Shown piece by piece: positions 43,017-55,877 of a stretch of DNA of 64,000 nucleotides (the stretch's first letter is position 1; every line of letters starts with the position of its first letter). Both the position numbers and the translations under genes were made by a program. Under the pieces are notes generated by a model that saw only the letters and a program-made list of their open reading frames with translations, searched no databases and was not told the origin of the DNA. The stretch comes from Chloroflexota bacterium (GTDB taxonomy: Bacteria; Chloroflexota; Dormibacteria; Dormibacterales; Dormibacteraceae), in NCBI GenBank assembly GCA_005880795.1, contig VBGP01000008.1:62001-126000 (forward strand), given 5' to 3'.

Positions 43017-43050
43017 CCTTTAAGTCCTGGCCTGTGAGCCTGGGAAGGAG
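43017..43050 (+). promoter_or_regulatory. Candidate PyrR-binding RNA hairpin over the pyrB ribosome binding site
   Basis: The leader folds as follows. The lower stem is CCTT (43017-43020) with AAGG (43045-43048). An internal loop TAAGT lies on the 5' side. The upper stem is CC-T-GGC (43026-43031) with GCC-T-GG (43038-43043), with one T-T mismatch. The hexaloop is CTGTGA (43032-43037). The hexaloop matches the CNGNGA consensus known for PyrR-binding loops, and the TTTAA internal-loop sequence is also present. The 3' strand includes the AAGGAG ribosome binding site 8 bases before GTG 43059, so PyrR-UMP binding would block translation, as described for mycobacteria. Confidence 0.75.
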
Positions 43051-43058
43051 ATTTTTTC

Positions 43059-43985
43059 GTGGCAATCACGTCGCGTATGCGCCATGTGATCGAGAGTCAG
43101 CAGTTCAGCCGCACCCTCCTCGAAGAGCTGTTCGCGCGCGCCGACGAGATCAAGCGCGAGCCGCACAGGTTCATGGGTCGCCTTGCGGGCCTGGTGATGG
43201 CGGCTCTCTTCTACGAACCGTCGACCCGCACCCGGCTTTCCTTCGAGGCGGCGATGCTCCGGCTCGGCGGCCAGACCATGGGCACCGACAACGCCCGCGA
43301 ATTCTCCTCCGCGGCCAAAGGCGAGACTCTCGAGGACACCATCCGCATCGTGAGCGGGTACGCAGACGTGATCGTCTTGCGTCACAGCGAAGAAGGAGCG
43401 GCCAAACGCGCGGCCGCGGTCAGTGACGTCCCGATCATCAATGCGGGCGACGGCCCGGGCCAGCATCCAACTCAAGCCCTTCTCGACCTGTTCACCATCC
43501 GGGCCGAGCTAGCGAAGATCGACGGCGTGCGCGTGGCGATGGTGGGCGATCTCGCCAACGGCCGGACGGTGCGCTCGCTCGCCTATCTCCTCAGCAAGTT
43601 CAAGGACATCAAGCTCTGGTTTGTCGCTCCGCCTCAGGTGTCGATGCGCGACGACCTGAAGGCGCACCTGGACGAGCACCACGTGTCCTACACCGAGACG
43701 CAGGACCTCGACGCGGTGCTGCCGGAGGTCGACGTCGTCTATATGACGCGCATCCAGAAGGAGCGCTTCACGGACCCGGCCGTGTATGAGGCGATCAAAG
43801 GCATCTACCGCATCGACAAGAACGCGATGGCCCGCATACGCAAGTACGGCGTCCTGATGCATCCGCTGCCGCGCGTCGACGAGATCTCGCCCGAGGTCGA
43901 TGACGACCCGAGGTCCGCTTACTTCCGCCAGGCGCGCAACGGCCTACATATCCGCATGGCCTTGCTGGATCGCCTTCTCTCATGA
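43059..43985 (+). CDS. pyrB: Aspartate carbamoyltransferase catalytic subunit
   Basis: This 308-residue enzyme joins carbamoyl phosphate and aspartate. It has the carbamoyl-phosphate signature FYEPSTRTRLSFE, HSEEGAAKRAA, DGPGQHPTQALLDLFTI, VAMVGDLANGRTVRSL and the aspartate-site GVLMHPLPRVDEI. No regulatory PyrI gene is adjacent. It is the first gene of the pyrimidine operon; GTG 43059 follows AAGGAG within a PyrR-type hairpin. pyrR overlaps its stop in ATGA. Confidence 0.94.
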   Translation: MAITSRMRHVIESQQFSRTLLEELFARADEIKREPHRFMGRLAGLVMAALFYEPSTRTRLSFEAAMLRLGGQTMGTDNAREFSSAAKGETLEDTIRIVSGYADVIVLRHSEEGAAKRAAAVSDVPIINAGDGPGQHPTQALLDLFTIRAELAKIDGVRVAMVGDLANGRTVRSLAYLLSKFKDIKLWFVAPPQVSMRDDLKAHLDEHHVSYTETQDLDAVLPEVDVVYMTRIQKERFTDPAVYEAIKGIYRIDKNAMARIRKYGVLMHPLPRVDEISPEVDDDPRSAYFRQARNGLHIRMALLDRLLS

Positions 43986-44519
43986 GCATCACTGAGCGTC
44001 GCCTCAAGGCAACCGTGATGGACGCCGACCAGATCCGCCGCTCGCTGCATCGGATCGCGCACGAGATCGTGGAGCGCAATCGCGGCGTCGAAGATGTTGT
44101 GATCGTCGGCATTGTCAGCAAAGGCGACATCCTCGCCCAACGTCTGGCCATGATTCTCCGCGAGCTCGAGCAGTCTCGAGTGCCCTTTGGCCGCCTCGAC
44201 GTCACACAGCATCGCGATGACCTACACCTCAGACCACCTGACGGTCACCGGCCATCGAGCGAGATGCCCGACGTCAGCGGCAAGGTGGTGGTGCTGGTCG
44301 ACGACGTAATTCATCACGGGCGCACGGCCCGCGCCGCAATGGATGCGCTGATGGACTTCGGCCGGCCGCGCTCGATCCAGCTGGCGGTCCTTGTCGACCG
44401 CGGACATCGTGAGCTTCCGATCCGTCCTGACTACATCGGCAAGAACGTGCCGACGTCGGACGCCGAGCGGATCGATGTCCTCATCGACGAGGAAGACGGC
44501 ATCGACCAGGCGGTGATCG

Positions 44520-44530
<11 letters not shown>
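43982..44530 (+). CDS. pyrR: Pyrimidine operon regulator / uracil phosphoribosyltransferase
   Basis: This 182-residue PRTase-fold protein binds pyr mRNA in response to UMP and often has weak UPRTase activity. It has [27 protein letters not shown], the PRPP motif [22 protein letters not shown] (usually DDVL-TGRT) and [26 protein letters not shown], a family hallmark. Its likely target is the hairpin in the pyrB leader. It sits second in the operon, overlapping pyrB by 4 bases and carAB by 11. Confidence 0.92.
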
Positions 44531-48822
<4,292 letters not shown>

Positions 48823-48836
<14 letters not shown>

Positions 48837-49581
48837 CGCGTCGATAACCGGTCGTCGCCAGGTTGCGCGCGGCATGTTCGTCATCGGTATGCACGGGCCT
48901 GAAATCGCGTCCACCGTCCGGGCGGGCCAATTTGTCAATCTCGGTTGGTCTCCGGGTCCCCTGCTGCGCCGTCCGTTTTCCGTCTATCGCTCGGACGGGG
49001 AGCACATCGAGGTCGTGCTGAACGCCGTCGGCACGGGAACCGCGCAGCTGCTTGGAATGGACATCGGCGAACACGTCAGCTGCCTCGGCCCGCTTGGCCG
49101 CGGTTTTGAGATCAGGCCCGGGATCCGAACCGCCGTGCTGATCAGCGGCGGCCTGGGCGTGGCGCCGATGCCACTCGCGGCCAGGGATGCGCGCCAGGCG
49201 GGTGCGCATGTCACGTGGGTTCACGGCGCGCGGACCGCGGTCGAGCTGTGCTCGGAGACGGAGGGCGATGAGGTCATCTGGGCGACCGACGACGGAACAG
49301 AGGGTTCTCGCGGCACGGTGGTAGCGGCGGCTCCTCAAGCCGAGGTCGTGCTCGCGTGTGGCCCGAACCGTATGCTCGCCGCGGTCGCCGAGAGGTGGCC
49401 GGAAGCGCAGGTCGCCGTCGAAACGTATATGGGTTGCGGGACCGGCGTCTGCCTGGGCTGTGCGGTGCCTCTCAAGCGCGGGGGATACGACCGCGCCTGC
49501 AGGGAAGGCCCGGTCTATCGCGCCGCCGACATCGACTGGGGCGCCCTTCCCTCACACCTTTCGTACGCGGTCACGAGATGA
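48823..49581 (+). CDS. pyrK: Dihydroorotate dehydrogenase electron-transfer subunit
   Basis: This 252-residue iron-sulfur flavoprotein passes electrons from PyrD to NAD. The FAD domain has GQFVNLG and [19 protein letters not shown]. The NAD domain has [10 protein letters not shown] and [13 protein letters not shown]. The C-terminal [2Fe-2S] site is [17 protein letters not shown] with a further cysteine in [11 protein letters not shown]. The GTG start overlaps the carAB stop by 14 bases. pyrD follows in an ATGA overlap, which marks the class 1B NAD-linked enzyme. Confidence 0.92.
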
Positions 49582-50492
49582 CTCCCGACCTTTCGGTGGC
49601 GGTCGGGGCGTTGAAGCTTCGCGGTCCGGTTCTCGCGGCGTCCGGGACTTTCGGCTACGGCACCGAGGTGCCGCTCCTCGAGCGGCGCTCGCTGGGCGCG
49701 ATGGTCTCCAAAGGAATCTTCCTCCGGCCGCGCGAAGGCACCGCGCCACCGCGCATCGCAGAAACGCCCGGAGGGATGCTCAACGCCATCGGACTGCAGG
49801 GTCCCGGCGCCGACGCTCTCGTCCGCGACTACGCGCCGCAATGGGCAGACTGGGACTTCCCAGTCCTCGTCAACATCAACGGGGAGTCGGCGTCGGAGTA
49901 CGGCGAATTGGCCGCACGCCTCGACGGGGTGCCCGGCATCGCGGGGTTTGAGATCAACATCTCCTGCCCCAACGTCGAGCAGGGTGGGCTGTACTTCGGC
50001 AACGATCCGCGGGCGGCCGCGGCGGTCACCGAGGCGGTGCGCAGGCGGACCAAGCTGCCGGTCTGGGTGAAGCTCACGCCGATGGTGAGCGACATCGGCG
50101 TCATCGCGCGCGCGGTCGAAACGGCCGGGGCCGACGCCCTATGCGCGATCAACACCTTCGTCGGCATGTCGATCGACCTCAACAGCTACCTCCCCCGCCT
50201 GAGCTTTCGCACCGGTGGTCTTTCGGGGCCGGCCATCCGGCCGTTGGCCGTCCACCTCGCGCACCAGGCCGCGCGTGCGGTGCGCATCCCCGTGATTGGC
50301 ATCGGGGGAATCGCTCGAGCCGAGGACGCGCTGGAGTTCCTGGTCGCGGGCTGCTCGGCGGTGCAGGTGGGCACGGCCACGTTCGTGAACCCGAATGCGA
50401 TCGCCGAGGTCCACGACGGCATCTCCGCCTTTCTTGAATCCAGAGGGTTGACGTCGCTCGCCGATCTTCCCCGCTATCTTCCACGCGACTAG
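49578..50492 (+). CDS. pyrD: Dihydroorotate dehydrogenase, class 1B catalytic subunit
   Basis: This 304-residue FMN barrel oxidises dihydroorotate to orotate. It has GPVLAASGTFGYG, the lysine of MVSKGIFL, MLNAIGLQGPG, the catalytic cysteine in FEINISCPNVEQGG, INTFVGMSIDL, GGLSGPAIRPLAV and the phosphate-binding GIGGIARAEDALEFL with VQVGTATF. ATG 49578 overlaps the pyrK stop. No pyrF or pyrE follows; the next gene is a membrane protein starting right after the stop. Confidence 0.94.
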   Translation: MTPDLSVAVGALKLRGPVLAASGTFGYGTEVPLLERRSLGAMVSKGIFLRPREGTAPPRIAETPGGMLNAIGLQGPGADALVRDYAPQWADWDFPVLVNINGESASEYGELAARLDGVPGIAGFEINISCPNVEQGGLYFGNDPRAAAAVTEAVRRRTKLPVWVKLTPMVSDIGVIARAVETAGADALCAINTFVGMSIDLNSYLPRLSFRTGGLSGPAIRPLAVHLAHQAARAVRIPVIGIGGIARAEDALEFLVAGCSAVQVGTATFVNPNAIAEVHDGISAFLESRGLTSLADLPRYLPRD

Positions 50493-51179
50493 ATGTCCAC
50501 TGAAATCCCGCCGTCTCGACGTGACTCCGAGGCACTGCAGATCCTCGCGACCGAGCACTGGAGCCTGCTTGCCACTCGCGCGCTGACTTACCAGGAGTCG
50601 CTCGGCCGGGTGAACATGTTCCTGACCATCCTTTCAGGAGCTGTCATCGCACTGGCGCTGGTGGCCCAGGCGGACCACTTCGGCGCCGCCTTCATCTCGA
50701 TCGCAATTTTCATGCTCTCGGTCGTCCTGCTCACGGGGGTCTTCACCGTGGCGCGGCTGATGTCGCTGAATCGTGACGACTTCCGCTGGGTGCTCGCGAT
50801 GAACCGGCTGCGCCACGCCTACCTCGAGATGCACCCAGAGCTCGAGCCGGCCTTCATGACGAGCCCTTATGACGATCTGCCTGGCGCGCTGCAAACCCTC
50901 GGCATCGAAGTGTCAGGTCAGGATCGGCTTGGATCGATGTTCCATGGTCTGCAGACGCTTCCGGGCATGCTGTCCGTGATCGTTGCCTCGGTCGCCGGTG
51001 CGATCGGGGGCCTCATCGGGGTGGGATTTGGCGCTCCGGTGGTCGTGGTGGTGCTCTCCGGCATCGTCGTGTTCCTGGTGACCTTCGCCCTGATAGGGAT
51101 CTGGGGCCGGCGATCCGTCCGGAACCTGGACCCATCGCTCGCCGCGCGTTTTCCTTCGCCACCCAAATCGCCTGCTTAG
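50493..51179 (+). CDS. Four-pass membrane protein of unknown function
   Basis: This 228-residue protein begins with a soluble helix (LQILATEHWSLLATRALTYQESLGRV) followed by two membrane segments (MFLTILSGAVIALALVA and FISIAIFMLSVVLLTGVFTV). A soluble loop of about 75 residues comes next, then two more segments (LSVIVASVAGAIGGLIGVG and VVVVVLSGIVVFLVTFALIGI). No family was recognised. Its ATG immediately follows the pyrD stop, so it may share the transcript without sharing function. Confidence 0.65.
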   Translation: MSTEIPPSRRDSEALQILATEHWSLLATRALTYQESLGRVNMFLTILSGAVIALALVAQADHFGAAFISIAIFMLSVVLLTGVFTVARLMSLNRDDFRWVLAMNRLRHAYLEMHPELEPAFMTSPYDDLPGALQTLGIEVSGQDRLGSMFHGLQTLPGMLSVIVASVAGAIGGLIGVGFGAPVVVVVLSGIVVFLVTFALIGIWGRRSVRNLDPSLAARFPSPPKSPA

Positions 51180-51208
51180 GCTCGACCGACCGTCACAATC
51201 CACTAGCC

Positions 51209-51982
51209 GTGCTGGAAGTTGAAGGCCTCGCCAAGCGCTACGGCGAGGTGCTTGCGCTCAAAGACCTGACCGTCAGCGTCGAGGAAGGCGAGTGCCTTGT
51301 CCTGCTGGGCCGCAACGGGGCCGGCAAGACCACCGCCCTGCGGTGCATGGCCGGCGTGCTGCTTCCCACCGCGGGCACGGTCAAGGTCGATGGGATTGAC
51401 GCGGCGGACGACCCGGCCGCCGTCCGCGCCAGGGTTGGATTGATGCCCGAGGTGCCTGGCCTGTACGAGCGGATGTCGGCCCGCGCCTACCTGGACCATT
51501 TCGGCGCGATCTACGACGTCGAACCGCCGGTCCGGCGCCGCCGGATCGAAGAGCTGCTCGAGGTCTTCGAGCTCACCGATGCCGGCGATCGCTGGCTCGG
51601 CACCTTCTCGAAAGGCATGCGCCAGAAGGTCGCACTCATCCGCGCGACCCTGCACCGCCCTCGCCTCATCCTCGCCGACGAGCCGACCTCGGCCCTCGAC
51701 CCAGACAGCGCGCGCCGCGCATGGATCTACCTCAAGGACCTGCAGAGGGATGGCTGCGCGCTCGTCATCTGCACTCACAGCATGGAAGAGGCGGAGCATC
51801 TGGCAGGCGACATTGGAATCCTGTCCGCGGGCAGAGCGCTCGCCGTCGGCAACATGGTCGAGCTGCGCCGGCGCTCTGGATTGAAGATGCGGCAAGAGGT
51901 GCGCGATCTCCCGACGCTGCAAGACATCTACCTCGCGATAGTGGACAACCATCGTGACCTGGCCGAAGTTAGAACGGCGTAA
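51209..51982 (+). CDS. ABC transporter ATP-binding protein
   Basis: This 257-residue ATPase has Walker A LGRNGAGKTTALR, Q-loop region GLMPEVPGLYERMSARAYL, signature TFSKGMRQKVALIRA, Walker B LILADEPTSALD and H-loop ICTHSMEEAE. It belongs to the export-type (NatA/CcmA) group. A GTG start is used after the 29-base gap. Its 3' end overlaps the permease gene by 29 bases, showing the two work together. Confidence 0.88.
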   Translation: MLEVEGLAKRYGEVLALKDLTVSVEEGECLVLLGRNGAGKTTALRCMAGVLLPTAGTVKVDGIDAADDPAAVRARVGLMPEVPGLYERMSARAYLDHFGAIYDVEPPVRRRRIEELLEVFELTDAGDRWLGTFSKGMRQKVALIRATLHRPRLILADEPTSALDPDSARRAWIYLKDLQRDGCALVICTHSMEEAEHLAGDIGILSAGRALAVGNMVELRRRSGLKMRQEVRDLPTLQDIYLAIVDNHRDLAEVRTA

Positions 51983-53285
51983 AGCCGCGCTGGTCGCTCG
52001 CCGCGACCTGCGGGATGCGGTCAGCGAGCTGCGCCTTATCGTGGCGATGGTCGCGCTGACGCTCGCGATCCCGATCGCCTCCGCCTCCGGCGTCCGCGCG
52101 CTCGCGGCCTTCGGCGGCGGCACCGCCGTCGTCAACCGGCTGTCCCTGGTGGGCGCGTTCTTCGTGGTCTTCATCCCGGCCAGCTTCTCGCTGGTTCTCG
52201 CGCTCGAGTCGTTCGTCGGCGAGCGCGAGCGGACGACGCTCGAGGTGCTCCTGTCGACGCCGCTGCGGGAGGCGGAGATCTACGCCGGCAAGGTGGCCGC
52301 CGTGCTGACCGTTTCTCTAAGTCTTTGCTACGGCGGCCTGATCGTCTACTGCCTGATCGCGTTTCCGGGGCTTGGGTACTTCCCGCTCGGCATTCTGCTT
52401 GCGCTCGCCCTTTCGACGATCTGTCAGGTCGCGGCGATGGTTGCCGGCGCGGTGATCATCAGCCTCAACGCTCGCACGATGCGCGCTGCCAACGTGATGG
52501 CCTCTTTCATCATCCTGCCCATGTCGGTGGCGCTGCAGGCCGAGGCGGCGCTGATCCTGCTGGGTCGCGCTGATTTCCTCTGGGCTTTTGCATTGCTGAT
52601 GGCTGTGGTCGCCGTCGTGCTGCTGCGAATGGGCCTCAGCGGGTTCTCACGCGAGGCGTTGCTCGCCCGCGACGTTGGGCTGCGTCAGCCCCTGCGGCGT
52701 GCGACACGTGCGGTGCGGTCGAGCTTAAAGATGCGCCCGGGCATCTTTCGGCTGATCTGGATGAGGCGAACCCCGATGCTGCTTGCGGCCGCGGGCCTGC
52801 CACTCGGAGTGCTGGCCGGCTACCTCGCCGGGGCATCGAATGCGATCCCCCCGGCCGTGATACGGCCCGCGCTTGCGAGCCTTGTCAAGTCGTCTGGTGA
52901 CGGAGGGCCGATCTACGAGGTCGCCACCATCTTCAGCCACAACGTGCTGGCCTTCCTGCTGGTGGCTGCGCTAGCGGTCACGACGGCAGGCCTCAGCGGC
53001 TTCTTGCTCACGTTCGCGCCCGGATTCCTGCTGGGTTTTGCCGCCGCCCTTTCGTCCTGGACGCTCGCGTTGACCGGGATCGTGCCGAACGGCCTGGTCG
53101 AGATCCCCGCGGCGATCATCGCGGGCGGCCTGGCGATCCACATCGGCGCCACCGCGATCCATATGGACGCGCGAGGTGGATGGGCCGACCGGGTGCTCGC
53201 CGCGACGGCCGACTACGTGCGGGCGCTGCGCTGGCTGGTGCCTGCGCTTGCCGTCGCGTCGGTGCTCGAAGTCTTCATCGGCTGA
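51954..53285 (+). CDS. ABC-2 type permease
   Basis: This 443-residue protein has about 10-11 predicted membrane segments. The N-terminus ARRDLRDAVSELRLIVAMVAL and the coupling motif FVGERERTTLEVLLSTPLREAEIYAGK are typical of ABC-2 permeases. The second half adds another membrane block (MLLAAAGLPLGVLAGYLAG onward), so it may be a fused or elongated permease. GTG 51954 lies within the ATPase 3' end. Its own 3' end overlaps a convergent MFS gene by 73 bases. Substrate unknown. Confidence 0.8.
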   Translation: MTWPKLERRKAALVARRDLRDAVSELRLIVAMVALTLAIPIASASGVRALAAFGGGTAVVNRLSLVGAFFVVFIPASFSLVLALESFVGERERTTLEVLLSTPLREAEIYAGKVAAVLTVSLSLCYGGLIVYCLIAFPGLGYFPLGILLALALSTICQVAAMVAGAVIISLNARTMRAANVMASFIILPMSVALQAEAALILLGRADFLWAFALLMAVVAVVLLRMGLSGFSREALLARDVGLRQPLRRATRAVRSSLKMRPGIFRLIWMRRTPMLLAAAGLPLGVLAGYLAGASNAIPPAVIRPALASLVKSSGDGGPIYEVATIFSHNVLAFLLVAALAVTTAGLSGFLLTFAPGFLLGFAAALSSWTLALTGIVPNGLVEIPAAIIAGGLAIHIGATAIHMDARGGWADRVLAATADYVRALRWLVPALAVASVLEVFIG

Positions 53286-54502
53286 CCGAACACCTCCGGT
53301 ACGAGGAGCCTTATCGCTAGCACGACCGCGCCTGCCGCGATGGCGCCGACAGCCATGGCCCATGGCGCGCCGAACAGCGTTGCGAGCAGCCCGGCCTGCA
53401 TGGCTCCAATCGGTCCGACCCCGGCAAAGGCCTGCACGTAGAGAGCCATCACACGCCCGCGCAGATGGTCGGGCGTTATGGTCTGGATGCGGTTGTTCGT
53501 GGTCGCCAGAAACGAGATCTGGCAGTAACCCGCCACAAACAAGGCGATGAGCGAGAGCACGAGCACCCGCGAGATCGAGAATTCGAGGAGCGCGGCCACC
53601 CATATCCCCGCCATCCAAAGCTGCCGGGGCGGGTCTGCGCCGAGGTGGGGCATGAATGCCAACGTCAGCGCTCCGGCCAGAGCGCCAAGACCCATCGCGC
53701 CGAGCAAAAAGCCGAATCCCTGCGCGCCCGCATGTAAGACCTGATCCGCGAACAGCGGCATGAGCGTCTGCCGGTTCATGGCGAACAGCGAAAAGACGGC
53801 GACCGCGACCAGCAGCCCTCCCACAACCGGCTGATGTCGCGCATAGGAAGCGCCCTGCGCGAGCCGCGACAGCAAGGGCTGCTCGTGCCGCTCTTGCGCC
53901 ACGTTCGGCAGTTCTCGCATCAGAAGCAGGGCTGCCACGGCAGCCAGATAGCTGACCGAGTTGGCGAGAAAGCAAATGGGCACACCGACCAGGGCGATGA
54001 GCACGCCCGCAAGCGACGGCCCCACCACGGCGGCGCCGTTGAAGACCGACGAGTTGAGTGCGATCGCATTCATCAGGTCTTGCTTGCCGACCATCTCGAC
54101 GATGAACGCCTGCCGAGCGGGAACGTCGAAGAGGTTGACGGTGCCGGTGGCGAGGGCGGCGATGATCACCATCCAGTACTCGGCGTGGCCGCTCGCGCTG
54201 AGGGCGAAAAGCGCGAACGATGGAATCGTGAACGCGGACTGGGTGATGAGCAAGATGCGGCGCTTGCGGAAGCGGTCGGCCACGACGCCGCCGAACTGGC
54301 TGCCGAGCAGGATCGGCGTGAACTGCGCGGCCAGCACGAGGCCGACGAGCAGGCCGCTGTGCGTGAGCTGCAGGGCGAGCCAAGGCATCGCGACGCTCTG
54401 CATCCAGGTGCCGATCGTCGAGATGATCTGGCCGGTGAAGAAGAGCCGGTAGTTGCGATGGCGCAGGGCACCCAGCATCCGTGCCTGAGCGGCGTCACTC
54501 AT
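53213..54502 (-). CDS. MFS transporter (MFS_3 / enterobactin exporter-like)
   Basis: This 429-residue 12-pass protein has the opening LGALRHRNYRLFFTGQIISTIGTWMQSVAMPWLALQL (residues ~10-46), characteristic of the MFS_3/EntS group, motif A GGVVADRFRKRRILL and DVPARQAFIVEMVGKQDLMNAIALNS. ATG 54502 is chosen. It is divergent from the SRPBCC gene with only 8 bases between start codons. The C-terminal 25 residues are Ser/Thr-rich and are encoded antisense to the end of the ABC permease. Likely a small-molecule exporter. Confidence 0.85.
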   Translation of the reverse strand: MSDAAQARMLGALRHRNYRLFFTGQIISTIGTWMQSVAMPWLALQLTHSGLLVGLVLAAQFTPILLGSQFGGVVADRFRKRRILLITQSAFTIPSFALFALSASGHAEYWMVIIAALATGTVNLFDVPARQAFIVEMVGKQDLMNAIALNSSVFNGAAVVGPSLAGVLIALVGVPICFLANSVSYLAAVAALLLMRELPNVAQERHEQPLLSRLAQGASYARHQPVVGGLLVAVAVFSLFAMNRQTLMPLFADQVLHAGAQGFGFLLGAMGLGALAGALTLAFMPHLGADPPRQLWMAGIWVAALLEFSISRVLVLSLIALFVAGYCQISFLATTNNRIQTITPDHLRGRVMALYVQAFAGVGPIGAMQAGLLATLFGAPWAMAVGAIAAGAVVLAIRLLVPEVFGQPMKTSSTDATASAGTSQRSART

Positions 54503-54510
54503 CCGGTGGG

Positions 54511-54987
54511 ATGATCCCCAACGTGGCCAGGATCCGTGAAACGATCGAGATCGACGCCCCGACCGAGCGGGTATGGGCGGTGGTCGCGGAGGACGTGAAG
54601 AACGCGCCGAAGTGGACCTCCTACCTCGAGAAGGTGGAGAAGCTCGACGACGGGCCTCCGGGCAAAGGCACACGGTACCGCTACTTGCTGAACCTCCCCG
54701 GTGGAAACAAGGTGAGGCTCGAGGTGGAGCAGGACGTCTACAACAAGTCGACGAGATGCGCCGGCAGGTTCATCAAGGGGCCGCTCAAGGGGACCTGGTC
54801 CTATGTCTACACCGGGCGCAAGGACGGTTCGACCCGATTGGCCTACGAGATGGACTACGAGCTCAGCGGGCTGCTTCGTTTCGCCGGCGGGCTCCTGGGG
54901 CCGCAATACGCGGCCGGGATTCACAAGAACATGGAATCGCTGAAGCGCTACATCGAGTCGGGCAAGGGGCCGAAGCCTAAGCAATAA
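54511..54987 (+). CDS. SRPBCC family (START/polyketide cyclase-like) protein
   Basis: This 158-residue protein starts RIRETIEIDAPTERVWAVVAED, the standard first strand and helix of the polyketide-cyclase/dehydrase SRPBCC fold, and ends with the long helix GIHKNMESLKRYIES that closes the hydrophobic pocket. Such proteins bind lipids or other small hydrophobic ligands. ATG 54511 follows GGTGGG; an earlier in-frame ATG at 54481 lies inside the divergent MFS gene. Its 3' end overlaps ridA by 11 bases, convergently. Confidence 0.8.
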   Translation: MIPNVARIRETIEIDAPTERVWAVVAEDVKNAPKWTSYLEKVEKLDDGPPGKGTRYRYLLNLPGGNKVRLEVEQDVYNKSTRCAGRFIKGPLKGTWSYVYTGRKDGSTRLAYEMDYELSGLLRFAGGLLGPQYAAGIHKNMESLKRYIESGKGPKPKQ

Positions 54988-55360
54988 CCGCTTCGGCTTC
55001 GATCTCGACCTTCCAGCGTTCGTCGATGAGGTCTTTGACCACGACCATGGTGGCGACCGGTCGCGCGTTGGCCATGGCCTCTCCGTGGGCCTTGCCCACT
55101 GCATCGACCCAGTCCAGGCCCGTCACATACATGCGGGTCCTCACCACCTGGTCGAGCGAAGCGCCGGCCTCGGCCAGCGCGTTGCCGATGATCTCGAAGC
55201 AGCGCTTGGCCTGGACGTATGCGTCGGATTGAACCGAGCCGTCGGGCCAGACCGGCGCCGTCCCCGCCACCATGACGCGGTCGCCGATGCGGATCGCGCG
55301 GCAATAGCCGAATGATTTCTCGAACGGATTGCCGGAGCTGACTCGCTGCCTGGAATTCAG
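54977..55360 (-). CDS. RidA family protein (enamine/imine deaminase-like)
   Basis: This 127-residue YjgF/YER057c/UK114-fold protein has SRQRVSSGNPFEKSFGYCRA at the N-terminus, VMVAGTAPVWPDG, GASLDQVVRTRMYVTGLD with the conserved arginine, and MANARPVATMVVV before the last strand. Members hydrolyse reactive enamines released by PLP enzymes; this subgroup (RutC-like, N-terminal SSG-P-E) may have other substrates. The proposed start is CTG 55360, overlapping the upstream gene's stop as CTGA. It yields the family-typical N-terminus, and the next canonical codon in frame would truncate the domain. Confidence 0.85.
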   Translation of the reverse strand: MNSRQRVSSGNPFEKSFGYCRAIRIGDRVMVAGTAPVWPDGSVQSDAYVQAKRCFEIIGNALAEAGASLDQVVRTRMYVTGLDWVDAVGKAHGEAMANARPVATMVVVKDLIDERWKVEIEAEAVIA

Positions 55361-55815
55361 GGCTTTCGAAATGGGAGCAGCTCGAGCTGCTCGAAGCGGT
55401 CGTCGACCGCGGTGCGCAGCTCGATGACAAGCGCCTTCAAACGCTCTTGGGCGGCGGTGTCTGAGATGTTGACCACACGAATCCGGCGGAGCGCCGTCTG
55501 CAAGGCGTACAGTCCGGCCGCCTCGTTGCCATTCAGACGCGCAGCGGCATTGCGAATCTCGCGAGCCACGTCCTCGTGACCGTGTGCGCGCATCCAGTTG
55601 GACAGGCGGCCGGCGGCGGCGACGACCCGCTGCGTCTTCGGGTTGAGGGCCGCGGGCACGACCTCCACCGGCCGGCGCGACGGGAAAACAGACGCCACCT
55701 TGCCCGGGTGGCGGAAAGAGGCGATGCGCCGCATCACGTTCCCTGGCCCCAGCATCACGACGATCCCTGCTCCAACCAGAAGGAAGACGAGGAAGCCCAC
55801 GGCCGCATCGAGCAT
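55357..55815 (-). CDS. Membrane-anchored protein of unknown function
   Basis: This 152-residue protein has an N-terminal membrane segment (VGFLVFLLVGAGIVVML) and a mostly helical soluble part: KTQRVVAAAGRLSNWMRAHG around the middle and a final ALVIELRTAVDDRFEQLELL helix that could form a coiled coil. No family was recognised. It is translationally coupled to ridA. Confidence 0.6.
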   Translation of the reverse strand: MLDAAVGFLVFLLVGAGIVVMLGPGNVMRRIASFRHPGKVASVFPSRRPVEVVPAALNPKTQRVVAAAGRLSNWMRAHGHEDVAREIRNAAARLNGNEAAGLYALQTALRRIRVVNISDTAAQERLKALVIELRTAVDDRFEQLELLPFRKP

Positions 55816-55877
55816 TTTTATCTAGGTTACGCTTGGACAGCGACGATTTTTTGCATCCATTTACCAAAGGGGCGAAT

